Assembly: GCA_964035545.1 (NCBI GenBank)
Contig: OZ037767.1
Location: 24,137,128-24,201,127 of the forward strand
DNA from: Bugula neritina
Lineage: Eukaryota > Bryozoa > Gymnolaemata > Cheilostomatida > Bugulidae
DNA length: 64,000 nt
Direction of reading: 5' to 3'
Shown piece by piece: positions 1 through 12,846 of the stretch. Both the position numbers and the translations under genes were made by a program. Under the pieces are notes generated by a model, which saw only the letters and a list, made by a program, of their open reading frames with translations, was not told where the DNA came from and ran no database searches. How positions within the stretch are numbered: position 1 is the stretch's first letter; each line of letters starts with the position of its first letter.

Positions 1-937
1 TCTCACCTAACTTGCATTACTGAGCTGCCATGGTAAATTTGCAAAAAAACTACTGTTGGTCACTGTTCTTCACTGATAAAGGTAACAACTACATTGAGAT
101 TGGTAGTAACAATGATTGGTGCAAGCTTAAGTCCACAAAAATTGGCTGCCAATAGTAAACAGTACATTATTCTTATAGCTACATCTTGCAACTTGCTTGC
201 TATAAGAATTTGAGAGTGAGAGTATTAGAAAAGTTATATTTAATTTAAGTTGGCTTTAAATCAATTTTTACTTTAGGGTTGAAAAAACCTGGCTGTGTGT
301 AATCTGGCCTAGACTAGATCATCACTAAGTATATACCTTTGTACAGGTACAGGGTAAATATCCTAGTACAGGTATCAAGTATATTATATTTTGATACAGA
401 TACCAGGTATATAATTTAACCTGTTGAAAGACTAAAGAGTGAAAACAAGCTCATAGGTAAAATTATATAGTACACCAGAGTAATAAGTAGACAATTTCTA
501 AACATTTTATGCAAAAATAATGGTGACAGTCTTTGATATCAGGTTTAAAGTCGTATAATTTTATATCTTGACAAGACAGACATATGCAATATGAACCAGT
601 ATATGCAATGTGGGTTTTACAGTCACATTTATTTTAATATCTGCAGCTCATCATAAGAATAGATTAATTTATTTTCAGTCTCAATTCATAAAAATATAGC
701 ATAACAGTTAATTGTTGTCATTCCTACTCATAAAGTTCATATATACTGTACGTAACTATTAGACTGATTAGCCCAGAAATTCATAACATATACATATAAC
801 ATGTGGGCAAAGTTCTAGCTTGTAAAATGAAGAACTTATGCTATACTACACTTTATAGTTTATTATGATTGGTGTAAAATAATATTAACCAATCAAATTG
901 TCTCTGCCTGCCTGTAACTAATGAAACATCATTTTAT

Positions 938-1009
938 CTATATATATTGTGTTACTAGTCTTTTAATCAGCATTCAACATTTGTTAAAGCTTTCCGAACT
1001 ACTAGAAAG
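938..1009 (+). promoter_or_regulatory. Putative TATA box and non-coding first exon of the + strand aquaporin
   Basis: A TATATATAT box lies at about 938-947. About 25-30 bases further on begins a short segment ending in a good splice donor (AAAG|GTAAGG, exon end 1009). The matching acceptor is CAACAG at 3091-3096, just before the coding start at 3109. The inferred arrangement is a 5' UTR exon of roughly 970-1009 and a ~2.1-kb 5' UTR intron. The convergent paralogue shows the same arrangement. The transcription start is not proven. Confidence 0.4.
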
Positions 1010-1048
1010 GTAAGGTGAATCTCTCTGCTTTCAACTCTTTCTCTTGAA

Positions 1049-1053
<5 letters not shown>

Positions 1054-1125
<72 letters not shown>
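1054..1125. repeat. (TA)n microsatellite
   Basis: An uninterrupted TA dinucleotide run inside the 5' UTR intron of the + strand aquaporin. Confidence 0.95.
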
Positions 1126-1133
<8 letters not shown>

Positions 1134-2771
1134 TTATGAATTTAGTTTCTTATTGCCAAAAGAAACTAATGCAGAAGTAAACATTAATAACTATTAACTG
1201 CTAAGAAAACCTAATCGTTCTTAATCTTATCTATATTATTGTTTTATATTACTAAATTTAAGTGTGTCAGAATAAATCAGCATTTGAAAGTAATTTAGGT
1301 AAACATGATTGCCTATCTCACATCCATCTTGCATGTCTACATAGACAGCTGACATTTTTCTTATAGTCAGCTGTTTACCATAAAGTTAGAAACACTTGCT
1401 TATGTTTGAGGAATAGAAAATATTGAACTTTATGTAATTTCTTATTGTCAGAAGTATTCATGATATTGGTTATTCAATTTGAAGATAGAGATTTACTTTC
1501 AAATACAAACAATAAAGAAGAAATGAAATAATGAAGTAAATCTGTATTATTTATAAAACAACTCATGCAAATTTATAGTCACTATCCCCGTGAAAATCCC
1601 TGATAGAAAGAGTTTCTTGAAGTAGGCTAAGGACTTATTCAGATGAGGCACAAGAGCAATTATGACTGAATGCTCTTCCTAACATCATCTTGTGGCCTCG
1701 TGATTACTAGGCTCCCATATGCTATTATTTATAGTTGTGAACAAATTAAAAATACTCAACATAAACACATATGCTATAGGCTTATAGAAAATACTGAGAA
1801 ACTTAAATTTAAAATCTTTTAATGTAAAACAAGCCATTCTGAATAGAGAAAGGAGGTTCAATCTCCTCAAAACTACACATACTGTGCAGAGCACCAACCT
1901 TTCACACTAACAATTATTGAATTTAACGAAAGCTAAACAATCTTTGTATCATATTAAATAGAATACTTATGTTCATATAGCAAGTGTTACTAATGTGTTT
2001 TCTTCTAAAAATGTTTTTCTAATTGATGTATATACATGTATAATATAACATAATTCATCAATAATGTGAGAGTCAGTGGTGTTATTAGGATCAAATATTG
2101 GGTCAATCACTTTACTTTATTTATAATATGCACTGAATATAATGGGCGAACATTATAAAATCTAGCTTCTAATATATATCTGTTTTTTCCTTAAACGAAT
2201 GGAATGTAAAAAAATTTAAATAAATACATTAGTCTCAGAAATCTGCGTATAGGTATTGTAAACCTTGCCTCAGTCTTTTTTCATACATGCTCGAAATTAG
2301 TTCAAGAAAGTAAACTAATTGGCAGATTTACATGAATTTTGAACCAATTTCACTCTTTGGTTTTAATGTGCTGGCGTGTACTAAATAAAGTAAAATAACC
2401 CATATATAATATTGATTTAAAGTTCTGTCACAATATTATCTTTAGACAGTTAGAGTCAGTGAACTGAATAAATATGACATAGCTTAAAGTAGGCTAGAAA
2501 CACAAGTCAATAACATTGGTATAAAATGTTGGCATGCCATATACTGCATATTGGAAAAATTGTGACTTAAGCATTGATGTACTAGGTATAGATCGTCTTT
2601 AATCAAACCTTAGTTTGATTTTGTAGTGTTTAATCTAGTTTCTAAGCATCTGGAGATGTTTTTGTTGGCTACTATTATTACTGAAAAACCGTTATTTTGT
2701 TATAACGAAATGGCTTCTATCAGTTGCTCTATGTTCCATTTTTGATTTTAGTTTTGGCAACAAAATTGCTA

Positions 2772-2773
<2 letters not shown>

Positions 2774-2839
<66 letters not shown>

Positions 2840-2891
2840 CAGAGATTCATTTAATATAATTTTGAATTATATTAAATGAATCTCTGAATAA
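2774..2891. repeat. (AT)n microsatellite followed by a perfect 27-bp hairpin
   Basis: An AT run (2774-2835) joins directly to a perfect inverted repeat. The arms are 2835-2861 and 2865-2891, with a 3-base loop. It lies about 220 bases before the first coding exon of the + strand aquaporin. The perfect arms suggest recent origin or active maintenance. Confidence 0.9.
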
Positions 2892-3108
2892 CTAGTTAAG
2901 CTATTCCAAAACATTTGTTTAAACATTACCTCTACATGTTGTATGCTATTTTATTGCTGTATGCAGGCTTGAATTGGCTTTGATCATGCTCTATATTCTA
3001 TAACCTCGTAACAAAATTTTCTACTAGCTTTTCTAAACATTAACCCACCACTACTAATAATATTGGTTAATACATGCCACTTTTACTTTCCAACAGATTA
3101 CTACAAGC

Positions 3109-6100
3109 ATGTCCAGACTTCAAACCACACTACGTGATCTCAAAGATCTGAACGTGTACAAAGCTACCTTGGCTGAGTTTTTAGGAGTTATGTTGCTTGT
3201 CATAATTGGCTGCGCCAGCCCATATGGTGAACGTACCATAGATCACACAAGGATCAGTCTATCCTTTGGCATGAGTGTTGCGACTATCGTGTGGGTGATT
3301 AACAGCGTGTCAGGAGGTCACATCAATCCTGCAGTCACCTTAGCTATGCTTGTCACCAGGAAGGTTAGTGAGTTCTGAGTACATTTGAGAAAGAGTAGTG
3401 CATAGTATGACATAATGCTGTATATACTGTGACATAGTATTGGTAACTATGATGGTATAGAGTACTGTATAATATTATGATTTCGGTACTTGCTTTTCAG
3501 TCGAACTTCTTTTAATCTCTGTTTTCACTACATTTAGATTTTTAATGTGGGAATCCTTTCAACCATAGTCTTGTTTTTATATAAAATAGTCTTAGTCATA
3601 AAACCCTATAAATTTTTGCTTTATAATTATTTAGTTACTATAGCTTGTTGAAGAACGTTTGTACTAATCCTGATAGTATAATAAACAGTAAGTGCCTAAT
3701 TACTGGTAAAACCCTTGAACCTAAAATTGAACATGACTTGCATCTTACAAACACAAAAATATCTTTGTATAAATTCACCAATTAAATTATTTTCCATAAC
3801 TGCTTTACTAAGCCAGAAAGAATTTATGATAACTTCCATATTTTTTCTATCAGAAATTCTGTAAATCATCAAATCTGTTTATTAATCTCATAACATGGTA
3901 TTTCTTTTGCAGGGAGTGTACTAATTTGAAATCACAATGACTTGCAAAATAATAAAATATATAAAAGCTGATTAATTGTTGAGCTTCAACGGCATCATGC
4001 ATTGATTGGATCACACCCAACCAATCAGTGTTGAGTTGTTTTTTCCCTACAAACAATAGGATTCTAAATCTTTGCTTCTCGAATTAATAGCTTTCACCAA
4101 GATCCAGCTAGCCTTGCTCAATATAGTTATTTCCACTAACCAAAAACATAAAATATAATATTCTGCTCATGAGGTGTAGTAAAACTGCATCTTTGAATAT
4201 TGTATAATGATTATATAATATATACACTCGTCTAGCTTGTTTTTATTATTTTCTAATTCTTTGTCCAAGTTAAACAAAGAGAGTTGTAGAGTGGTGATGT
4301 GGATTATCTTATTTCTCTACTTTCTACATGAGTTAAGCAAATTAATTGTTGAAAGTAGAAGTTGAACCACAGTCGTAGCTTGACTCATTTATAAAGAAGG
4401 TGTTCGAAAAGAAAACTGTTACAAATTAAGTATAACAAATTAACTTTTATGTTGTGTCTAATAATTTGTTGTTATTGTGGAATATACTACGTATATAAGT
4501 TGTTAGAATTTTATATAATTCATTATTGAGTAATTTTTATGTAAGTTGTATTATTATTCTTATATTAGTGCTGTTAAATATATATTAATTCACCAGGTTT
4601 GAAGCACCATCTGAGTATTATTAAATTGACAGCTGCTAGCTATACATTGGCTTTTAGTAGAGCTAGTGGTGGTATCATCAGCAAGCCACGCTGTCGTCAA
4701 TAATAGCTGATGGTTGTACATTATAACATATACATAGTTATGCCTTGCTCACAATACTATACATACACACACCATGCTCACTTGATTCATGTAGATGTAA
4801 TCTTGTATGTTCTATCTATTTTTAAAACTGCCAAAGTAATACATTTTTATTTTTATTAGTTTTACGTGAATTTTCCCTGATAAGACATAAGTATGCATTA
4901 TAAGTATGTGTGAGATTATTGTATTTATATCAAGTGCATCACATGCATTTATATTACAGTTGCCTTAGAGCATCGTACACACTATTGTGTGTGTTTTTGC
5001 ATTATAACTTTGTTAGCTCGCTACTATCTTTGTAAAAAATATTTTTACCTGTGTTACCTAAAGCAGTTACAGGAAACAGTAAGGTATTATAGTGTATATA
5101 ATATTACTATTTCATTGTACTTTTGCTAAGCAAATTGTTTATAATGAAAAAACTGTATAACCTGTTTAGATCACTATGGTAAGATGCATACTGTACATCG
5201 GGGCACAAATGGCTGGCGCAATAATCGGGATTCTCATACTGAAAGGGCTCATATGTAACTGGCAACTTGCTTACAACACACGGGAACAGCTGAACATTAC
5301 CGAGTGTGGTTTGGGTAGGTTTATCGTGTCAGCTAAACCTTCAAACCACTCATGTAGAGCATTAGTAGCTAGGTTATAAGTTTTATGTAATGTCATTGAT
5401 TAGTGATTTGATTTTGCGATGCATTTATTGTACTGCAACAAGCATGCAGGTATGCAAATGCATATGAACTATATTACATACATGTATACTGATCACTATT
5501 CTGCTAGTATTTTAACTAGGTAAAGTTATTCTTTGGACGTCTTTAAAATAATGTCAAACTTGTTCTATATAAAAACATAATAATAGGCAGCCATACAATC
5601 CAAAGTTTTAAATAAACTACAAATCTATTTTTAAATTTTATTAGCTTCTCAGAAAATTAAAATTAGGAGAGTGTTTTTGTATGAGAAAATGCAGTTTGTT
5701 TGACATGAATTCTTCTTGCAGCTCTAAACACTCTTGGAAAAGAAGTAAGTCCAGGCCAAGGGTTTGGTGTAGAAGTGCTCATTACATTTATGCTGGTCAT
5801 GACAGTATTCGCCACATGTGACCAATCAAGGACGGATTTACATGGCTCTGGGCCACTAGCAATTGGCCTTGCAGTTACCATTGGCCACTTAGGATTTGTA
5901 AGTTTAACCTATACTATCCTATACCATCAACTGCTCATTTTACACTCTCAGACGTAGCTGATGCGTCTATGTGGTTGCTAACAGGTTCTGTAGATATAAA
6001 CTAGTCTGCAGGTAGAATTGCAGATATTTTCAGCTGGTTGCAGATAGTTACAGGTTGTGCAAGTGGTTGTAGGTGGTTGCAAGTGGTTTTAGGTGGTTGC

Positions 6101-7306
6101 AGGTGGTTGCATGTAGAATTTAAAAAAGCTTAAACAATATTAATAATAATGTCGTACCTAAATAGTTTGGTGACTAAAGGATTTTTTCCTAAACTTCAAC
6201 ACAATTTCTCACAACATTCTGAAAGAATAACAGTTTATTTCAAAATTTTTCTCGGTAAATATATTTATAACATATATATTGTGGTAATTGCTCGAAGCAT
6301 ATTGATTTTATAAAAATTATAAAATATAATATATTCATCATCTACGTCATTCAGCATAAGTTATTATTTACAGATTGAGATAACTGGAGCTAGTATGAAC
6401 CCTGCAAGATCCTTTGGTCCTGCCGTTGTCTTGGGGGATTATACAAATCAGTGGGTAAGTCATCATGTAATAATAGCAGAGAGCAAACCTGCAGCAGAAA
6501 TTTAAACTTTAACTAAATGTTTACCCGAAGGAATTTAATAACATGCCGTTAGAATTACGCCTGTACTATAATAATTATATAGTTACTCAACGCATACTTC
6601 ATCATGTTAATGTAGATTTTAAAAGTTTATCTTCAAACTAACATGGATGTTTCTATTTTGTTTTCAAAACCAAAAATAATTATTCTTAAACTAAAACTGG
6701 ATATGTTTGCAGGTTTACTGGGTTGGACCTTTCGTTGGAGCAATACTTGCAGGAGTTGTCTATGAATTTCTCTTCGCTGGTTTGTATTAAGTTACATGTT
6801 TTTGTTACTTAATGTCAACAGATTATGAAAGTATACTTACCATATAATATATAATGGCAAGTTGTCCATGCATATGCATCTCCAAAACAGTTCAATACAA
6901 CCATAATTCTGCTAGATGGCATTTCTAGTAGTTTTGCATGAGCCTGCTTGATGGAATTCTATTTTTATTTGTAATGAAAATATTTGCAGTCTGAGAAAAC
7001 AAACTGCTAAAAGTAGAACACGTTTTCTTACTTTAATTGAAATATTTTAAATTGAAAGCGGCTTTACCATATCTAGTACAAAATATTCAATCTCATCGGC
7101 CATTGACCGCTTTTACAAATTTCCTACCTTCAGGGAAAAAGAAGTCAATTAGTTGAATTTTCCTAATAATCAATTATATGATTGAAGGCAATGCTGGGGC
7201 TACCAAAGTAGTGGAATTTTTCACAGAAGTTGATTATAACCCAGAAAATGAACCATTTGAAGAATATCCAAAGACACCCAGAGTTTCTTCAGACATTCCA
7301 ACTTAA
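3109..7306 (+). CDS. Aquaporin, AQP4-like orthodox water channel (six coding exons)
   Basis: Coding exons: 3109-3363, 5170-5314, 5722-5897, 6374-6454, 6713-6779 and 7188-7306, giving 843 nt and 280 residues. The product is a six-helix MIP channel that passes water through the plasma membrane as a tetramer. NPA motifs lie at residues 73-75 and 201-203. The inferred selectivity filter is F53, H189, A198, R204, the water-selective AQP4 type; Ala replaces the mercury-sensitive Cys of AQP1. An N-glycosylation site, NIT, lies at 127-129 in loop C. The short acidic tail ends in SSDIPT. The 81-nt exon carrying the second NPA matches the conserved 81-nt exon of vertebrate classical aquaporins. The ATG is the first in frame after the UTR acceptor at 3096. 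Family is certain; the exact orthologue is not. Confidence 0.95.
6010..6115 (+). repeat. Degenerate GGTTGCAGGT short tandem repeat
   Basis: About ten imperfect 10-base units of the GGTTGCAGGT type lie inside the third coding intron of the + strand aquaporin. No coding content is seen. Confidence 0.75.
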
Positions 7307-9403
7307 ACTTCTAGTGCAGCTGCAATAGACTGAGTTACTGAAACTTATAATAACATGCAATATTATTTCTTTATTTCCTTTGTTTACCTGCTGATCAATC
7401 TTTTTGTATCTGTTGTGATTATAAACTCACTAAGATAAGAACTTGAAATATTATTTTTACATTTCATTTATTTTGACTAGAGTAAAATATTTTGCTGTTT
7501 AGTGATTTATTATTTTAGTAACTAATCAATGCCTACTTATATACCTTTCAATGCACAACACAGCTAGCTGATCAAGTCCCACAGCTAGCTGGTCAAGTCT
7601 CACAGCTAGCTTTTCAAGTCCCACAGCTAGCTAGTCAAGTCCCACAGCTAGCTAGTCAAGTCTTACAGCTAGCTGGCCAAGTCCCACAACTATAGCTTTT
7701 CTAGTCACTAGTCCATATTGTGTGCAGGTCTGATTGTTTCTTGTTGTGCTTGCAACAAGAACATTGTTCACTTTCACTTCAGTTTGATGTCTTTATTATC
7801 TGATCATACCTACAGGAAAGTAAACATATTAAAAGTATTAGTCTAAAGTAGAAATTCTCTGGGAATCAAGCCTGAAAGGAAGTAAATTTCAAATCGAAAA
7901 CTGCTGCTTTTTTGTCCGTTGGTCACAAGTGCATTCATAAAAAAGAAACTAAATTGGTTAACATATTTGTTTATTTATTTATGTTTCGATGCTATGCTTT
8001 TATTTACATGTATTTTATGGCTCTTATGAAATAGTAGATAACCCCAAATAACAATACAAGGTTCATTATTATGTTGTGGATAACTTGCTCATATTTGAAG
8101 TATATTTTTTTTCACATTATAAGTATGTTATATTCTGATCTAACTTCGCAAATGAACAACTAAAAATAGATCAAGCAATTATGTACATATTAGCTGCCTA
8201 AGTATAATTGTGAATATCGTAATTTGTCAGAGCTTTTGAGTCATGACTCAACAGTGGTCCGATAAATGAAAGAGATGGGATAACTTCTATAACACCAACA
8301 AATTAAAACTGCTTTCAATTATTATAAAGCTTATTGGAGGGCAATTGGCAGTTTAAAGTGAAAATAGTAAAGTGGTGCATTCAAAGTTATATTTTGTGCA
8401 AACAGTTTTACTGTTTATAATACTACATTGTTTATAGCCATGTGTTGTGATAGATTGACAAATAGAAAGGCAGATGAGCAAGCAAATACTTGAAGCAACA
8501 GATGAATACACAAACAAAACAGCACATAAATGAAAAATTAGCCGCTAAGAAACTATAAATCAGTTTTCAATGACAATTATATATTTATTTTAAACATGCA
8601 TTGTGTTTTATATAATGGCTAATTTAAAAAATTGCAATCACTATGCAAATACTCACAGCTTTTATAAAACCAAATAACTATACATATAATAATTTGTACT
8701 AATTTCAGTTTCAATTTTGCTCAAAGATGTCATCATAATAACATAGTATGCTCATACTAAACATTAAAAATACTTAAATTATTAAAAAATTACAATGCGT
8801 CAGAAAAATGATTTGTTAGGTCATGCTGCCACACTGGTCATGACCAGTTTGTATTTATAAATAACGGGGTGCACACAAATAGCTAAATATTATGTTATAG
8901 GTGATTACAATATGATACGAAAATAATAGTTGTAATTTAGTGCAAGATAATGCAAATGCATAAGACATTTCAGGTGTTGAGGCATTTTAGATTGAAGTAA
9001 TTTACTGGACTTGAAATATTCTAGAAATAATATAGGAGTTAGCAAGACATAAATCTCATCTCAATGATGAATTACAAGAAACATAAAAGCAATATGCCAT
9101 AACCAATTAGTCTACTACAGTCATTACAAAGTCTATAGAGTTTACAATATACAGTATTTAAAGCATATAGGTTCCGTCAATTGGACATGGTTATTAAAGA
9201 ATTAAAAGTTGCAGCATCAAAATTATCATGTCTATCAACTATGTACAGAATATAGGCTTCACGATGCATTTATCTTCTATTTGATACTATTTTAGAAGTT
9301 GTCTTCTTTAATTGTAAACTTCGTTGGATTTTAAAATGACCAGATACATAATATTGCACTATATCGTATGTTGGCAAAAATTTATAGGCAATGTAGTGCA
9401 AAT
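7307..9403. other. Interval between the convergent aquaporin genes
   Basis: This stretch holds the 3' ends of both aquaporin transcripts and a 21-bp minisatellite at 7561-7686. No further gene was recognised, and no clear AATAAA signal was assigned to either gene. Confidence 0.6.
7561..7686. repeat. 21-bp minisatellite (CAGCTAGCTGGTCAAGTCCCA)n
   Basis: Six units begin at 7561, 7582, 7603, 7624, 7645 and 7666, an exact 21-base period with few substitutions. Each unit begins with the palindromic core AGCTAGCT. It lies just downstream of the + strand aquaporin stop codon. Confidence 0.95.
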
Positions 9404-12400
9404 TTAGGAGTTACTCCCTCTCTTCATTTCATATGAGTCAGGTGATTCATCGTCCTCTTCATCTACTTGCTCATAGTCAGGGTCCATTAGCCATGAAGAG
9501 ATCTTTGACATGCTGGCATTTCCTACAACAATTTATATAAAGAGTTAGCCCAAGGAGCTTTAGTGTTGTGTGAATGGTGGTAGTGAAAGATGAAAGAGGC
9601 CCTGATTAAAGGAAGTTGTAACATCTCTTATATGGATTATATTTTACAAACACTAATAAAGAGTGTAGTTTTTAAATAAAAAAGTATCTGGAATAGAGCC
9701 CTAAAATAATATAATGCTTGCAGGTAAAATTTTAATAATTATATAGGAAGTTGTCATCCTGCACAATTTATACACATATATCATAAATGATTGGGGACCT
9801 TTTACTAGTGTGCTAAAAATAAAAGACTAATAAAAAAATTCCTGTTTTAGCTTGCATGTTCAAGGTCCACACAGATTTACTATCATAAAAACAAATCTAT
9901 TAGCTGGAGTAGAAAGTATTAGGATTTATCATCTCTCATATAATGTATTTTAATAATTAGTTGGGTTACATATAAAAATAGGCTGTATAATAAAATATGA
10001 GAAAACCCCAATGAAGAATGCTTGCAAAATGCAATGTTTCCCACCAGCCATGTGACATTGGAACACTAAAATACTAATTTACCAGTGGTGTGTACTGCAT
10101 ATACAACAAATGTTTTCACTGCAAACAATTTTGATACCTAATTTATTACTATGTTTATTATAAGGAGAATAAAACATGCCAATACTCGTGTGAAAACTGA
10201 TTCAAGAGCTCTAAAAGGAAATCTAATGATGCTAGACTTGGCAATGTTGCTGATAGTGTCATATTCACAGAGGGAATTCACATGATCTGTAGAAGTAGGA
10301 GTGCAGCTAACTAACTATGGTGTAACTGCAGTAACAATATCTTTAGACTGGAAAGTTAACTACAGCTGTTGCCACATGGTGTGGTATGAGTAAGCCACCA
10401 GCTTATCTGTTTGATTATAACATTTAAATTAACTGATTCTGAAAGAGATGCATCCTTACCAAGCCCCCTGATTGATTACACCCCTGTGGCAAACGGAAAA
10501 CACTCATAAAGCTGCTAAAGCTATACAGTTAATGAATTATTACATTATTATGTTATCAACGTTCTTATGTTAGTATGTTATCAGTGTTACTGCTTCTTTG
10601 CAGATCTGATTAAATGGCAACAAGTAGTCTCAATAGCGCACTTGAGTTTAGATCCTTACTGATAGGGTGTATCTCTCATCTTAAGGTATATCTCAAATAT
10701 TATGGCTTACTAAGAGTAGATAGAAAGGGGTTTACCGGCAACTATTTTATGGAAGCTGATAGACAATGAATTGCAAGTTTCAGATGAACTTTGCACGGAT
10801 AAAAATCATCTATTGTTATCAATGTATCTGAATCCCAAGGATTATACCAGCTACTATCATAAACAAATACACTAAATGGATTACGGGGATATTATTTGAA
10901 CAACAATTTTGAGAATGATTGGAATTTGCTGTTGTATCAAAACTTGACAGCATCAAAAAGATGAATTGATGTTATCAAACTCTACAGGAAGCTATTGGCT
11001 TGAATCAAGCGAGAAGTTTCTCTGAGGATTAGTGTATCTAAATACTAGGGCACAGAAAATATTACCTGCGAAAAGAAATTCGTAGAGCAGCCCAGCGAGA
11101 ATGCCACCAAATATTGGGCCAACCCAGTACACCCAGTGATCATCCCAATGTCCCAGCACAACAGCTGGTCCAAATGTTCTAGCAGTGTTCATACTGGCTC
11201 CAGTTAATGAGATCTGTATAACATAGGAAGACACGGATCATTAGTTAGCAAAGAACTAAAAGCGGTAGTTAAGTTCACTAACAAAATTAGCTTAAGCTTG
11301 CCAATATATTACGTAAAACTCAATATAGGTGAAGAATTAGGCAGTTGAGAGAATAGCATCAACTCTAACTTACAAATCCAAGATGGCACATGGTAACAGA
11401 TAGACCAATAGCCAGAGGTCCAGACCCGTTCAAGTCATTTCGAGAGCCATCGCATGTTGCAAACACCGTGATGACCAGAACAAATGTAATCAGCAGCTCC
11501 ACAGCACAACCTTGACCTGCTGACACTCCATTTCCAAGAGTTGTCATCCCTTGAATAGACAATAGTATATAGGTGCATGCTTGTCTTTCTTATCTAGCTA
11601 TATGATAGGTGTAGATACATATCCATGCAATTGTAACTCTAAATGTAAATTTTCTTCTATAACTTGCAGAAAATTGAACCAAAAAAGGATTTAGATCAAA
11701 TAAATTTATTTTTTAAAAAACGGTGTTTAATCTTTTGGTGATCAAACATTTGAAATTGATGCAAAATGTAAATAGCTTTTTTGGGTATGGGTGGCAGTTA
11801 TTTGGAATAAAGGTAGCACACGCAGCTTTAATTATGCTGGTTTAAAAAGTCTTTAAAATACCTTACTGAGTAAATAACCATTGTCCACTAGCTCTAATGC
11901 TGTGGTAGTTTTATTGCTTTACTATGTATATTCATACCTCAACAACTTTGAAGGGCCATGTTCAATTATTTTATAACATTTGCTTATTTTTCAAAACTAT
12001 AATCAAAAGTTTGAAAACTTCAACTATATTATTATGTTTAAAAGTTGATCACCTTAATTTCTTATTTAACATATTTTAGATATTGATGACTTAAATAACA
12101 ATTAAGCTAGTCGAAATATAAAAGAAACTGAAAAAACAAACAAAAAGAATTAAAAATTAATCAAGAAAGTTACAAGTGGAATAATATTGTGTTACCTAAA
12201 CCACACTTCGTGGCGTTGAAATCAACATTCATTTTCATAAAGTCAAGTTGCCAGGAACAGGTGAGACCTTTCATTACTAGAGCTCCTAATATTCCTCCAA
12301 TACATTGAAACGCTATGTATAGTATTAGTTTCACCAAACTTATCTGTAAAGAGCATATACAGATATATAGCGGTTAGCCTATTCATTTAACAGATGCTGA

Positions 12401-12846
12401 GGTTAAATGTAAGGCAGGCTATTTTCTTCTGGCAACTGAATATAATGACTTGATAAGTAAATTAAAAAATATTAGAACTTATGTGAAAGCTGTTACCAAG
12501 TATATATTGTACAAGGTACATGTTATAGTTGTATTATATAAAAAAATATTGTAGCTTGCAGTTGTAGAAGTTATCTTACCTTTCTTGTGATGAACATTCC
12601 GGCAGTAACAGCTGGATTAATATGGCCGCCGGAAACATTTGCTAAAAGCCAGACTAAAGTGGCGACTGAAAGGCCGAATGAAAGGCTGATCCTAACATGA
12701 TCTAATTCTTTAAGTCCATAAACACTGCTGCAGGCAACAAACACGAGGAATGCAACTCCCAACATTTCTCCAAGCAGTGCCTTGTAAAACGCGCCAGATT
12801 TGAGATCCTGGACGGAGCTTTCGAAAAACCTGCTGTAAATACCCAT
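9404..12846 (-). CDS. Aquaporin paralogue with NTA in place of the second NPA (five coding exons)
   Basis: Coding exons on the minus strand: 12846-12580, 12343-12196, 11549-11374, 11213-11066 and 9522-9404, giving 858 nt and 285 residues. The first motif, NPA, is intact at 77-79, but the second reads NTA at 206-208 (codon ACT at 11184-11186). The filter residues F57, H194, A203 and R209 still match an AQP4-like water pore. An N-glycosylation site, NAT, lies at 132-134. The tail is very acidic ([10 protein letters not shown]). Exon 4 (148 nt) equals the sum of the 81- and 67-nt exons of the + strand copy, so one intron has been lost here. The start was chosen at the ATG 21 bases inside the exon, after the acceptor at 12868. 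An open frame also extends upstream, but only through the intron. Confidence 0.94.

Noticed and set aside
7561-7686. Regularly spaced palindromic repeats resembling a CRISPR array
   Set aside because: Head-to-tail 21-bp units without unique spacers in an animal genome; a minisatellite.
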